From positions 1 through 55,648 of the forward strand of contig NZ_MQUR01000048.1 in NCBI RefSeq assembly GCF_001953875.1: 55,648 bases of DNA, read 5' to 3'. Every line of letters begins with the position of its first letter. Within the stretch, counting starts at the first letter, position 1. The DNA is from Streptomyces amritsarensis (GTDB lineage Bacteria; Actinomycetota; Actinomycetes; Streptomycetales; Streptomycetaceae). The translations under genes were made by a program, and so were the position numbers. The notes beneath the pieces were generated by a model. The model saw only the letters and a list, made by a program, of their open reading frames with translations. It was not told where the DNA came from and searched no databases. This document shows, piece after piece, positions 39,292 to 48,242 of the stretch.

Positions 39292-40257
39292 ACGGGCCAT
39301 TCTCCCCGATGCGGCTCCCAGCGCCGACCAGACCAGGGCGGTGACGGCGAGCACAGCCGCGAGCGGCGGGTGCGCGGCATAGGCGGCACGGCCCTGAGCT
39401 GTGGTTCCGTCCGACCTCGCGGCCACCGTCACCCGGGCCCATTCCGCGGCGGGCGGGCCGTCCCAGCGGGCCCGCAGGCGCACTTCCTGACCCGGCAGCA
39501 GTTCGGCGGGCAGCCCGGTGAGCCCGCGGTCGAGCAGCCGGCGGCCGAGCGCGCCGGCGGCGGTGAGGGAGGCCCGGGGCCGGAGGGTGACGTTGCCGGT
39601 GTTGTGGAGCGTGTACGAGATCTCCGCGGCGGCGCCGCGCCGGTGCACGGTGACGTCCCGGACGGCGAGGGCGGGCGCGGTGGGGCCGGTCACCCGCAGG
39701 TACAGCCGGGCGGCGACGGCCTGGCGCGCCGCCACCCCCCTGGCCTCGGCGGGCGCGGCAGGCGCGGCAGGCGCTGCGGGCCGGTCTTCGAGGGCTACGA
39801 CGGCGCCGGGGTGGTCGCCCGGTTCCGCGCGGTCGGGGACGGTGAGGGTGAAGCCGACGCGGACCGTGCCCCCGGCCGGGACGGTGACCCGCTCCCGGTC
39901 GAGCGCCGTCCACGCGGCGGCGGCCCGGCGCGGCTCGTCGGGCCCGCGCAGGGCGAAGCCGCCGTCGCGGGCGGTGTTGTAGGCGTCGGCCGCGTAGAGG
40001 CGGAAGGTGCGGGGGCGGTCGCTCCGGTTGGTGACGGCGACGGCGTCGGCGACGCTCTGCCCGGGCGCGGCGGCCAGGTAGAAGTACGGGCGCCGGCCCA
40101 CGGCGTTCGCGGCGGGCAGGACGGACCACTGGCCGTCGTCCGCGGACGCCGTCCCGGCGGGCAGCAGTACGAGGCCCCACGCGGCGGCGGCCGTTGCCGG
40201 CAGGGCGGCGAGCCGGACCCCGCGCCGGCGGGGCCGGCGGGCCTGGATCGCGGTCAC
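39292..40257 (-). CDS. WxL-interacting (DUF916-like) surface protein, open into era
   Basis: About 322 residues up to the Era start. GTG 40257 overlaps the upstream stop (GTGA). The signal peptide (RRRGVRLAALPATAAAAWGLVLLPAGTASA) is followed by QWSVLPAANAVGRRPYFYLAAAPGQSVADAVAVTNRSDRPRTFRLYAADAYNTARDGGFAL, the N-terminal immunoglobulin-like domain of WxL-interacting proteins, then VTVPAGGTVRVGFTLTVPDRAEPGDHPGAVVAL and a second beta domain (YTLHNTGNVTLRPR). A hydrophobic C-terminal helix (PPLAAVLAVTALVWSALGAASG) would anchor it. These proteins tether WxL proteins to peptidoglycan. No stop occurs before era; a +1/-1 shift would give TGA overlapping the era ATG. Confidence 0.75.
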
Positions 40258-41588
40258 GACAGGGTCAGCGTGAGGACCGCCGTGTAGGCGCCCGGCGGGG
40301 TGTACGGCGGCACGTGCAGGGTGACGGCGGCGTCGATCGTGAAGGTGCCGCCGACCAGCGGGGCGTCCGGGGCGGAGGCCAGCAGGGCCCCCTCCGGGCC
40401 GACGACGCCCGCGCTGCCCGGCGTACAGGGGCTCAGGCTGCCGGGGGCCGCCGCGCACGACGGGGTCCAGGTCAGGGAGGCGCCCGGGATGCGGATCCCG
40501 CCGGGTCCGGTGAAGTCGGAGACCTTGCCGGTCAGGGACCAGCCGGCCGGTCCGCCGCGGGCGTCGGTGACGGTCACCGTGCCGATCCGGCCGGGGGCGG
40601 CGGCGCCGTCCCCGTACGCGACCGCGCCCAGGGTGATGTCCTCGCCCGCCTGTGTCACGCCGAGCCCGCCCGGCTCGACGGTCGCGGTGACCTTCCGGGT
40701 ACCGGGAGGCGGCGGGGCGGCGTCGACGACCGTGTACGCGGCCGGCGCGGAGCCCTGCCGCGCGGACCAGGCCGCGCCCTCGTAGGCGACCACCGCGGTC
40801 GTCGCCCGGTCCGTGACCGGCAGCTCCACCACGGCCGCGCCCAGGCCGTCGGCGGTGGCGCGCACCCGGTCGGCGGTCTCGGCGGCGCCCGCCCGGCCGG
40901 CGACGGTCACGGCGGCGCCCGGGGGGAAGCCGGCGGCGGTGACCCGGACCGGGGCTCCGGGCCTGCCGTGGGCGGAGGCGAGGAAGACGCTGCGCAGGTT
41001 GGCCGTGGGCAGGTCGGCGGCGGCGAGGCGGGCGGAGACGGGGGCGGCGGCCGCAGCGGCGGTGCAGGCGGTGTCGAGGTCGAGCAGGTGGCGGGTGTGC
41101 AGGGTGTAGGGGCCGGGGGTCAGGGTGGTCTCGCCGGGCGCGGTGACGGTGAAGGTGCCGGTCATCGTGACGGCGGGCAGCGGCGCGCCGGCCGGGACGG
41201 GGTCGTTGCGCTTCGCGCCGACGACGGTGACCTCGCCGCTCTGGGCGCCCGCGAGCAGGATCCGGCCGGTCGGGGTGAGGGTGTCGGCCGGGAGTTCGCC
41301 GCCGACCGGGTTGCGGGCGGGGGTCCTGAGCACCTGGTAGGTCACGGTGACGGTGTCGCCGACCCGGGGGGCCGGGTCGTCCACGGTGATCCGGGCGGTG
41401 CTCTGCCCGTCGGCGGGCGGGAGTCCGGCCTCCTGGGGCGCCAGGCACTGCGTGGGGAAGTCCACCTGCCCCGGGGGCACCTCGCCCTCGGCCGCGGCGG
41501 GTGCGCCCAGGGCGCCGCCGGCCGTGGCCGCGAGTGCGGCCACGCCGACGGCTGCCGACCATCTCCGGTTCCGCGTCCGTGTTCGCAC
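40254..41588 (-). CDS. Secreted surface protein with WxL-like C-terminus
   Basis: A 444-residue exported protein. GTG 41588 (with GGGGGCG upstream) begins RTRTRNRRWSAAVGVAALAATAGGALGAPAAAEGEV, a Sec signal peptide. The body is a series of beta domains (TARITVDDPAPRVGDTVTVTYQVL; APVRVTAAGFPPGAAVTVAGRAG, an adhesin-like repeat). The C-terminal ~120 residues (LTWTPSCAAAPGSLSPCTPGS ... GGTFTIDAAVTLHVPPYTPPGAYTAVLTLTLS) resemble a WxL-type wall-binding domain with TWT and a terminal strand. It is translationally coupled to the WxL-interacting protein, so the pair is a surface module. Ligand unknown. Confidence 0.75.
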   Translation of the reverse strand: MRTRTRNRRWSAAVGVAALAATAGGALGAPAAAEGEVPPGQVDFPTQCLAPQEAGLPPADGQSTARITVDDPAPRVGDTVTVTYQVLRTPARNPVGGELPADTLTPTGRILLAGAQSGEVTVVGAKRNDPVPAGAPLPAVTMTGTFTVTAPGETTLTPGPYTLHTRHLLDLDTACTAAAAAAPVSARLAAADLPTANLRSVFLASAHGRPGAPVRVTAAGFPPGAAVTVAGRAGAAETADRVRATADGLGAAVVELPVTDRATTAVVAYEGAAWSARQGSAPAAYTVVDAAPPPPGTRKVTATVEPGGLGVTQAGEDITLGAVAYGDGAAAPGRIGTVTVTDARGGPAGWSLTGKVSDFTGPGGIRIPGASLTWTPSCAAAPGSLSPCTPGSAGVVGPEGALLASAPDAPLVGGTFTIDAAVTLHVPPYTPPGAYTAVLTLTLS

Positions 41589-41682
41589 TGCCCGCCCCCT
41601 GGGTTCCCTCGCTCCGAGCCCCGCGCAGGGGGCCATTCACGAGCGGGAGGCGGGAGAAGTCAATGCCCGGACCCGGCAGGAA

Positions 41683-41697
41683 CTGATGGCCCATCAG
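41683..41697. promoter_or_regulatory. Perfect palindrome upstream of the WxL operon
   Basis: CTGATGG (41683-41689), central C, CCATCAG (41691-41697): 7-1-7 dyad, 95-110 nt upstream of the WxL-like gene and about 75 nt beyond the stop of the cytidine-deaminase-like gene. Candidate operator; the short length allows chance. Confidence 0.4.
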
Positions 41698-41769
41698 GAG
41701 ATGGGAGGGTGCCGCCCGCCCCGCCGGCGGTATCCGGCTCGGCCGGCCGGGGCGCGGCCTGGGGTGCGG

Positions 41770-42126
41770 TTACGGGCCGGCCGGGGTGGTGGACTTAAGG
41801 GTGCCGTCCGGGGCGGCCAGGAGGACCGGGGTGTCCGGGCCGCCGAGGTCGCGGACGGCCGCTCGGTCGGACGCGGCCGGGGCCTCGGCCGCGCTCACGA
41901 CGGCGGCGGCCTCCAGGGACCGCGCGCCGCTGGCCACGGCCATCGCGACCGCCGTCTGCAGCGCGCTCAGCTTCAGGGAGTCGAGCTCCACCGTGCCCGC
42001 GACGTACGTCCGTCCCGTCTCGTCCCGCACCGCCGCCCCCTCGGGCACCCCGTTGCGGGCCCGGGCGCTGCGCGCCAGCGTGATGATCTTGCTGTCCTCG
42101 GGGTCGATCCCGGTGCTCTCCGTCAT
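41770..42126 (-). CDS. Cytidine-deaminase-like protein lacking the zinc site
   Basis: A 118-residue protein with the outline of a cytidine deaminase (SKIITLARSARARNGVPEGAAVRDETGRTYVAGTVELDSLKLSALQTAVAMAVASG). Where active enzymes have a C/H-A-E zinc and proton-shuttle motif, this has ALQ. The second motif PCxxC is absent altogether. The C-terminus is short. It cannot be a zinc deaminase; a structural or regulatory role, or a relic kept by coupling to neighbours, is possible. It sits between the surface module and mmcQ on the era-phoH strand. Confidence 0.72.
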   Translation of the reverse strand: MTESTGIDPEDSKIITLARSARARNGVPEGAAVRDETGRTYVAGTVELDSLKLSALQTAVAMAVASGARSLEAAAVVSAAEAPAASDRAAVRDLGGPDTPVLLAAPDGTLKSTTPAGP

Positions 42127-42196
42127 GGTCGAAAGCATAGGGAGCGCCGCTGCCCGGCCGTGCAACGACCCCGCCGCGGCCCGGCCGCGGCCCCGC

Positions 42197-42550
42197 TCAC
42201 GGCCGGTCCAGCCTCAGGCGCTCCGCCCGCGGCAGCCCCGCCACCACCAGGTCGTAGGAGTCCTCGACGAGCTCGCGCAGCATCGCGTCGGGGATCCCGC
42301 CCACGGTCACCGTGTTCCAGTGCCGCTTGTTCATGTGATAGCCCGGCGCGATCGCCTCGTGCTCGTCGCGCAGCCGTACCGCCAGCTCCGGCTCGCACTT
42401 GAGGTTGACCTTCAGCGGCTCGGCGTCCAGCGCGCTGAGCGCGAACATCTTGCCCTTCACCTTGAACACCGAGGTCTCCGGGGTGAAGGGGAACTCCTCC
42501 ACCGCCGCGTTGAAGCTTAGGCAGAACTCCCGCAGCTGCGCCGGGGTCAT
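42197..42550 (-). CDS. MmcQ/YjbR-family DNA-binding-like protein
   Basis: A 117-residue protein: LREFCLSFNAAVEEFPFTPETSVFKVKGKMFALSALDAEPLKVNLKCEPELAVRLRDEHEAIAPGYHMNKRHWNTVTVGG. The CLSF...eefPF...vfKV.gKmFAl and gYHmNKrHWntV patterns define MmcQ/YjbR (CyaY-like fold, double-wing DNA-binding proposed). Function unknown. ATG 42550 overlaps the corC-like stop (ATGA), so it is translationally coupled. Confidence 0.88.
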   Translation of the reverse strand: MTPAQLREFCLSFNAAVEEFPFTPETSVFKVKGKMFALSALDAEPLKVNLKCEPELAVRLRDEHEAIAPGYHMNKRHWNTVTVGGIPDAMLRELVEDSYDLVVAGLPRAERLRLDRP

Positions 42551-43851
42551 TCCCCCTCCTCCCCCGCGGCCTCCGCCGCGGCCACCGGTTCGACCAGCAC
42601 CGTCACGATCTTGTTCCGCCGGCCCGCCGGCGACTCGGCCGTCAGCCGCAGCGGACGTCCGTCGGGCAGTTCCACCACCGCGGAGGCACCCGCGATCGGC
42701 ACCCGGCCCAGCGCCTTCGCCAGCAGTCCGCCGACCGTCTCGACGTCCTCGTCGTCGAAGGCCTCGACCTTGAACAGCTCGCCGAGGTCGGTGATGTCCA
42801 GGCGGGCCGTGACCCGGTAGCGGTCCTCGCCGAGGTCCTCGACCGGCGGGAGCTCCCGGTCGTACTCGTCCGTGATCTCGCCGACGATCTCCTCGAGGAT
42901 GTCCTCGATGGTGACGATGCCGGCCGTGCCGCCGTACTCGTCGATCACGACGGCCACGTGGTTGCGCACCTGCTGCATCTCGCGCAGCAGATCGCCCGCG
43001 TTCTTGGTGTCCGGCACGAAGACGGCCGGCCGCATCGCCGTCGACACCAGGTCCGACTCGGCTTCCCGGTTGATGTGCGTCTTGCGGACCAGGTCCTTCA
43101 GGTAGACGATCCCGACGATGTCGTCCTCGTTCTCCCCGGTGACGGGGATGCGGGAGAAACCGGAGCGCAGGGCGAGCGTGGTCGCCTGACGCACCGTCTT
43201 GTAGCGCTCGATGCACACCAGGTCGGTGCGCGGCACCATGACCTCGCGCACGAGGGTGTCACCGAGTTCGAAGACCTGGTGCACCATCCGGCGCTCGTCG
43301 TCCTCGATGAGCGATTCCTTCTCGGCGAGGTCGACCATCGCCCGCAGCTCCGCCTCGGACGCGAAGGGTCCCTTGCGGAAGCCCTTGCCGGGGGTGAGGG
43401 CGTTGCCGATGAGGATCAGCAGCTGCGGGATCGGCCCCATGATCCTGGCGAGCGGTACGAGGACGTACGCGGCCGCCGTCGCCGTGTTCAGCGGGTGCTG
43501 GCGGCCGATCGTGCGCGGGGAGACGCCCACGGCGACGTAGGAGACCAGCACCATCACGGCGATGGCCACGAGCAGCGCGGTCCAGTTCTCGCCGAACTCG
43601 TCGAGGCAGACGTAGGTGACGAGGACTCCGGCGGCCATCTCGCAGGTGACCCGGACCAGCAGCGCCACGTTGAGGTAGCGGGTGGGGTCGCCGGCGACCT
43701 GCGCGAGCTTCTCGCTGCCGCGCCTGCCCTCCCGTACGGCCTGCTCGGCGCGGAAGATCGAGATACGGGCGATGCCGGACTCCGCGCACGCCGCGAACCA
43801 GGCCACGACCACCAGCAGCACCGCGCCGGTGATCAGCTGCGGGGCGCTCAC
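42547..43851 (-). CDS. CNNM/CorC-type membrane protein (hemolysin family) with CBS pair
   Basis: A 434-residue protein. The N-terminal CNNM domain has about four hydrophobic helices (residues 1-145; AWFAACAESGIARISIFRAEQAVREGRRGSEKL). Then a linker with KGFRKGPFASEAELRAMVDLAEKESLIEDDERRMVHQVFELGDTLVREVMVPRTDLVCIE, two CBS domains (~205-330; DDIVGIVYLKDLV, AVVIDEYGGTAGIVTIEDILEEIVGEITDEYD) and a CorC_HlyC domain at the C-terminus. Family members are linked to Mg/Co transport; the hemolysin label is historical. GTG start overlaps ybeY's stop (GTGA), placing it in the ybeY-phoH operon. Confidence 0.92.
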   Translation of the reverse strand: MSAPQLITGAVLLVVVAWFAACAESGIARISIFRAEQAVREGRRGSEKLAQVAGDPTRYLNVALLVRVTCEMAAGVLVTYVCLDEFGENWTALLVAIAVMVLVSYVAVGVSPRTIGRQHPLNTATAAAYVLVPLARIMGPIPQLLILIGNALTPGKGFRKGPFASEAELRAMVDLAEKESLIEDDERRMVHQVFELGDTLVREVMVPRTDLVCIERYKTVRQATTLALRSGFSRIPVTGENEDDIVGIVYLKDLVRKTHINREAESDLVSTAMRPAVFVPDTKNAGDLLREMQQVRNHVAVVIDEYGGTAGIVTIEDILEEIVGEITDEYDRELPPVEDLGEDRYRVTARLDITDLGELFKVEAFDDEDVETVGGLLAKALGRVPIAGASAVVELPDGRPLRLTAESPAGRRNKIVTVLVEPVAAAEAAGEEGE

Positions 43852-44345
43852 GAGACGGTGGGAGCCGGGGACGGGCCGGTCAGCCCGCGCTCACCGCGCC
43901 ATCCGTCCACGATGGCCGCCTGGAGGCCGAACATCTCGGCCTTCTCGTCCGGCTCCTCGTGGTCGTATCCGAGCAGGTGCAGCACCCCGTGGACGGTCAG
44001 GAGCTGGAGCTCCTCGTCCATGGAGTGCTGCGTCGGGGCTTCCTCGCCCTGCTTCTTCGCGACCTCGGGGCAGAGCACGATGTCGCCGAGGAGCCCCTGC
44101 GGGGGCTCGTCGTCGTCCTTCGACGGCGGACGGAGCTCGTCCATCGGGAAGGACATGACGTCGGTCGGGCCCGGCAGGTCCATCCACTGGATGTGGAGCT
44201 GCTCCATCGCGTCCTCGTCGATGACGATGACGGAGAGCTCCGAGAGCGGGTGGATCCGCATCCGGGTGAGCGCGTAGCGGGCGATGTCGAGGATCGCCTG
44301 CTCGTCGACCTCGGTTCCGGACTCGTTGTTGACGTCGATCGACAT
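43848..44345 (-). CDS. ybeY: Endoribonuclease YbeY (16S rRNA 3'-end maturation)
   Basis: A 165-residue zinc ribonuclease in 16S rRNA processing and ribosome quality control. The zinc motif HGVLHLLGYDHEE (~117-129) is intact; LPGPTDVMSFPMDEL (~57) and LLGDIVLCPEVAKKQ (~83) are family signatures. ATG 44345 gives MSIDVNNES, the usual N-terminus. It is 13 nt after phoH and overlaps the CorC-like gene, an order conserved in actinobacteria. Confidence 0.95.
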   Translation of the reverse strand: MSIDVNNESGTEVDEQAILDIARYALTRMRIHPLSELSVIVIDEDAMEQLHIQWMDLPGPTDVMSFPMDELRPPSKDDDEPPQGLLGDIVLCPEVAKKQGEEAPTQHSMDEELQLLTVHGVLHLLGYDHEEPDEKAEMFGLQAAIVDGWRGERGLTGPSPAPTVS

Positions 44346-44358
44346 GGTGCGCTGGGTT

Positions 44359-45399
<1,041 letters not shown>

Positions 45400-45549
45400 G
45401 GGCCGGCACTGTGGCCTGCGCATACCTCCTGCTGAGGGGCCGCGCCGATCGACGACCTCCGGAGTACCAAGCGTACGTCGCCGCCGCTTCTTCCCCGAGG
45501 GGTTTTCAACCGCCCGCCCCGGCCTGCGACGGGCTCCGCAGTCCCCCGG

Positions 45550-46644
45550 CTACGCGGAGTGGCGAAAGCCGATGGTCGGCACGGCCCGGCGCCGGGCGGC
45601 CGGGGTCGCGGCCTGCGGGATCAGGTCGTCCAGGAAGCCGTAGCGGCCGCGCAGCGCGTGCGGGGCCGCCCGCCACCAGTGGGCCACCTCCGGCCAGCCG
45701 GGAGCCGACAGGGAGCCGCCGAACTCCTGGACCGACAGGGCCGCGGTCAGCCCTGCGAAGGCCAGCCGGTCCGCCAGCGGCCAGCCCGCCAGGGTGCCGG
45801 TGACGAAGCCCGCCACGTAGACGTCGCCCGCCCCCGTCGGGTCCAGCGCCTCCACGGCGATTCCCGGGACGTGCGCGGTCTCACCGGTGTGCCCGTCGAC
45901 CGCGTACGAGCCCTCCGCGCCCATGGTCACCACCGCGATGGGGACCTTCTCGGCCAGTGCGCGGGCGGCCGCCCGCGGACAGTCGGTGTGCGTGTACCGC
46001 ATCGCCTCGCCCGCGTTCGGCAGGAAGGCCTCGCAGTGCTCCAGGTCGGCCAGGGCTCCCAGGTCCCACCGCCCGCTCTCGTCCCAGCCCGTGTCCGCGA
46101 AGACCCGGGCGCCGCGCCGGGCCGCGTCGCCGATCCACTCCTCGCCGCGGCCGGGGCCCAGGGAGGCCACGGCTGCGCGGGCTCGGGGCGGGCACTGCGG
46201 CAGGGGCCCGGGGTCCGCCGGCGGCGGGGCCTCGTGGCCGTGCGAGACCATCGTGCGCTCGCCCTCGTAGGCCATCGACACCGTGACGGGGCTGTGCCAG
46301 CCGGGGACGATCCGCGACATGGACAGGTCGATGCCCTCGCCCTGCTCCAGGGCGTCCCAGCAGTACTCGCCGTAGTGGTCGTCGCCGAAGGCGGCGGCGA
46401 GCGAGGTACGCAGGCCGAGCCGGGCCAGGGCGGTGGCCATGTTGGCGACGCCGCCGGGGCTGGAGCCCATGCCGCGCGCCCAGGACTCCGTACCGCGCAC
46501 CGGCGCCGAGTCGAGGCCGGTGAAGATGATGTCGAGGAAGACCGTCCCGGTCAGGAAGACGTCGCAGCCCGGTTCCTCCGGGTCGCGCAGCGGACCGAGC
46601 GGGTCCACGGCTGCGGTGCGGCTGTCGAGGTCCCGACTGGTCAC
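45550..46644 (-). CDS. PfkB-family carbohydrate/nucleoside kinase
   Basis: A 364-residue ribokinase-type sugar kinase. Seen: DVFLTGTVFLDIIFTGLD (~31), GMGSSPGGVANMATALARLGL (substrate Gly-Gly pair, ~58), and the ATP/anion-hole motif ALDPTGAGDVYVAGFVTGTLAG with catalytic Asp (~265). Substrate cannot be told. GTG 46644 has GGGGAGA 5 nt upstream; the frame stays open into rnz DNA without support. It is separate from phoH (150 nt) and rnz (250 nt). Confidence 0.9.
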   Translation of the reverse strand: MTSRDLDSRTAAVDPLGPLRDPEEPGCDVFLTGTVFLDIIFTGLDSAPVRGTESWARGMGSSPGGVANMATALARLGLRTSLAAAFGDDHYGEYCWDALEQGEGIDLSMSRIVPGWHSPVTVSMAYEGERTMVSHGHEAPPPADPGPLPQCPPRARAAVASLGPGRGEEWIGDAARRGARVFADTGWDESGRWDLGALADLEHCEAFLPNAGEAMRYTHTDCPRAAARALAEKVPIAVVTMGAEGSYAVDGHTGETAHVPGIAVEALDPTGAGDVYVAGFVTGTLAGWPLADRLAFAGLTAALSVQEFGGSLSAPGWPEVAHWWRAAPHALRGRYGFLDDLIPQAATPAARRRAVPTIGFRHSA

Positions 46645-46828
46645 GGTGGTCTCCCCGGTTGGTCTCGAAGGGCCGATTCTCGGTGAAAGCTGCCAGGTCT
46701 CCCCACCAGGTGCGGGATCAAAACCCAGTGTGACGCAGGTCACCCGGAACATGCCCGGCGACCCGATCACCGCAACCCGCGGGGCCCGGGCCCGGGACGA
46801 CGTGCGCCCCGGGCCGCCCGCCTCTGCC

Positions 46829-46912
46829 CGCGTCAGCCCGGCGTCGGCGCGCGTCAGCCCGGCGTCGGCCCGCGTCAGCCCGGCGTCGGCCCGTGTCAGC
46901 CCCGCTTCGGCA
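46829..46912. repeat. Four 21-bp tandem repeats at the rnz 3' end
   Basis: Copies at 46829-46849, 46850-46870, 46871-46891 and a diverged 46892-46912. The unit is CGCGTCAGCCCGGCGTCGGC plus one base. Copy four overlaps the rnz stop codon; each further copy carries a minus-strand TGA in the same frame (21 nt = 7 codons). The repeats look like stepwise duplication of the rnz end. Confidence 0.85.
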
Positions 46913-47801
46913 GTGGCACCCTGGTCAGGTCCGCGGCCACGGTGAGCTCCCCCTCGAAGCCCGCGGCCCGCGCCTGGCGTTCGAACTCCGTCGGGTCGGT
47001 GTACCGCTGCGAGAAGTGCGTCAGCACGAGGTGCCGTACGCCCGCGTCCCGCGCCACCCGCGCCGCCTGGCCGGCGGTGAGGTGCCCGTGGTCGGTGGCG
47101 AGCCGTTCGTCCTCGTCGAGGAAGGTCGACTCGATCACCAGCATGTCGCAGCCCTCGGCGAGCTCGTCCACGCCGGTGCAGAGCCGGGTGTCCATGACGA
47201 AGGCGAAGCGCTGCCCGGGCCTGGGCTCGCTGACCTCCTCCAGCGTGACCCCGCCGAGGCTCCCCTCCCGCTGGATCCGCCCCACGTCGGGCCCCTTGAT
47301 CCCGTGGCGGGCGAGCAGTTCGGGCACCATCCGGCGCCCGTCGGGTTCGGTGATCCGGTAGCCGAAGGACTCCACGGGGTGCGAGAGCCGCCGGGTCTCC
47401 AGCACGTACGAGGCCCCCTGCGCCACCGGCCCGTCCCCGGACACCGGTTCCTCCAGGAGTGGCACGGTCTCCCGGTAGGCCGTGGCGTACCGGAGCCGGT
47501 CGAAGAACTTCTGCCCCGACGCCGGGTAGTGCGCGGTGACGGGGTGCGGGACCTGGTCGAGGTTGATCCGCTGGATCACCCCGGCGAGGCCGAGGCTGTG
47601 GTCGCCGTGGAAATGGGTGATGCAGATGCGGTTGATGTCGTGCGCGGCGACCCCGGCGCGCAGCATCTGCCGCTGCGTGCCCTCGCCCGGGTCGAAGAGG
47701 ATGCCCTCCCCGTCCCAGCGCAGCAGGTAGCCGTTGTGGTTGCGGTGGCGGGTGGGCACCTGGCTGGCGGTGCCCAGCACCACGAACTCTCTGACGGACA
47801 C
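46896..47801 (-). CDS. rnz: Ribonuclease Z (tRNA 3' endonuclease)
   Basis: A 301-residue metallo-beta-lactamase-fold nuclease removing 3' trailers from pre-tRNAs. HFHGDHSLGLAGV (~63-68) is the zinc motif; LGTASQVPTRHRNHNGYLLRWDGEGILFDPGEGTQRQM is the N-terminal signature; MDTRLC, DHGHLTAGQAARVA (~240) and LVLTHFSQRY supply further ligands. Its stop lies in the first of four tandem repeats. The ATG follows the HIT gene stop by 3 nt, so HIT and rnz are co-transcribed. Confidence 0.93.
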   Translation of the reverse strand: MSVREFVVLGTASQVPTRHRNHNGYLLRWDGEGILFDPGEGTQRQMLRAGVAAHDINRICITHFHGDHSLGLAGVIQRINLDQVPHPVTAHYPASGQKFFDRLRYATAYRETVPLLEEPVSGDGPVAQGASYVLETRRLSHPVESFGYRITEPDGRRMVPELLARHGIKGPDVGRIQREGSLGGVTLEEVSEPRPGQRFAFVMDTRLCTGVDELAEGCDMLVIESTFLDEDERLATDHGHLTAGQAARVARDAGVRHLVLTHFSQRYTDPTEFERQARAAGFEGELTVAADLTRVPLPKRG

Positions 47802-47804
47802 GTG

Positions 47805-48164
47805 CTATCCCGGCGGCCACTGGAGGCCGCGGCCGCCCAGGACGTGCGCGTGGGCGTGCCAGACGGTCTGTCCCGCCCCGGAGCCGGTGTTGAAGACGAT
47901 CCGGTAGCCGTGGTCGTCGATCTTCTCGTCGGCGGCGACCTGTGCGGCCTCACGCAGTATGTCGGCGGCCACGCCCGGCTCGGCGGCCGCGAGCGACGCG
48001 GCGTCGGGGTAGTGCACCTTGGGGATGACGAGCACGTGCGTGGGCGCCTGCGGGTTGATGTCCCGGAAGGCGACGGTGGTCTCGCTCTCCCGGACCACCG
48101 TCGCCGGGACGGCCCCTTCGACGATCTTGCAGAACAGGCAGTCGGCCTGCGGTTCCCCGGCCAT
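47805..48164 (-). CDS. HIT-family (Hint-type) nucleotide hydrolase
   Basis: A 119-residue protein with CLFCKIVEGAVPATVV (~9), FRDINPQAPTHVLVIPKVHY (~33) and the histidine triad TVWHAHAHVLGGRGLQWPPG at the C-terminus. Hint enzymes hydrolyse AMP-lysine or AMP-amide adducts. ATG 48164 has GGGAGGG upstream. Upstream of rnz by 3 nt, downstream of rsmE by 78 nt. Confidence 0.93.
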   Translation of the reverse strand: MAGEPQADCLFCKIVEGAVPATVVRESETTVAFRDINPQAPTHVLVIPKVHYPDAASLAAAEPGVAADILREAAQVAADEKIDDHGYRIVFNTGSGAGQTVWHAHAHVLGGRGLQWPPG

Positions 48165-48242
48165 TGCGCACCCTCCCGTGACGTTGATCGGTCCGGGCAT
48201 CGTATCCAGCCGGGGCCCGTCGCGGGCATGCGTTTCGGCCGG

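Noticed and set aside
38350..41694. A 1114-residue minus-strand open frame spanning era and upstream genes
   Set aside because: It joins three unrelated segments: an antisense shadow of the WxL-like gene, the WxL-interacting protein and Era. I annotate the parts separately and report only the missing stop.
46829..46912. Short regularly spaced repeats as a CRISPR array
   Set aside because: The 21-bp units are contiguous with no spacers, and no cas genes are present.
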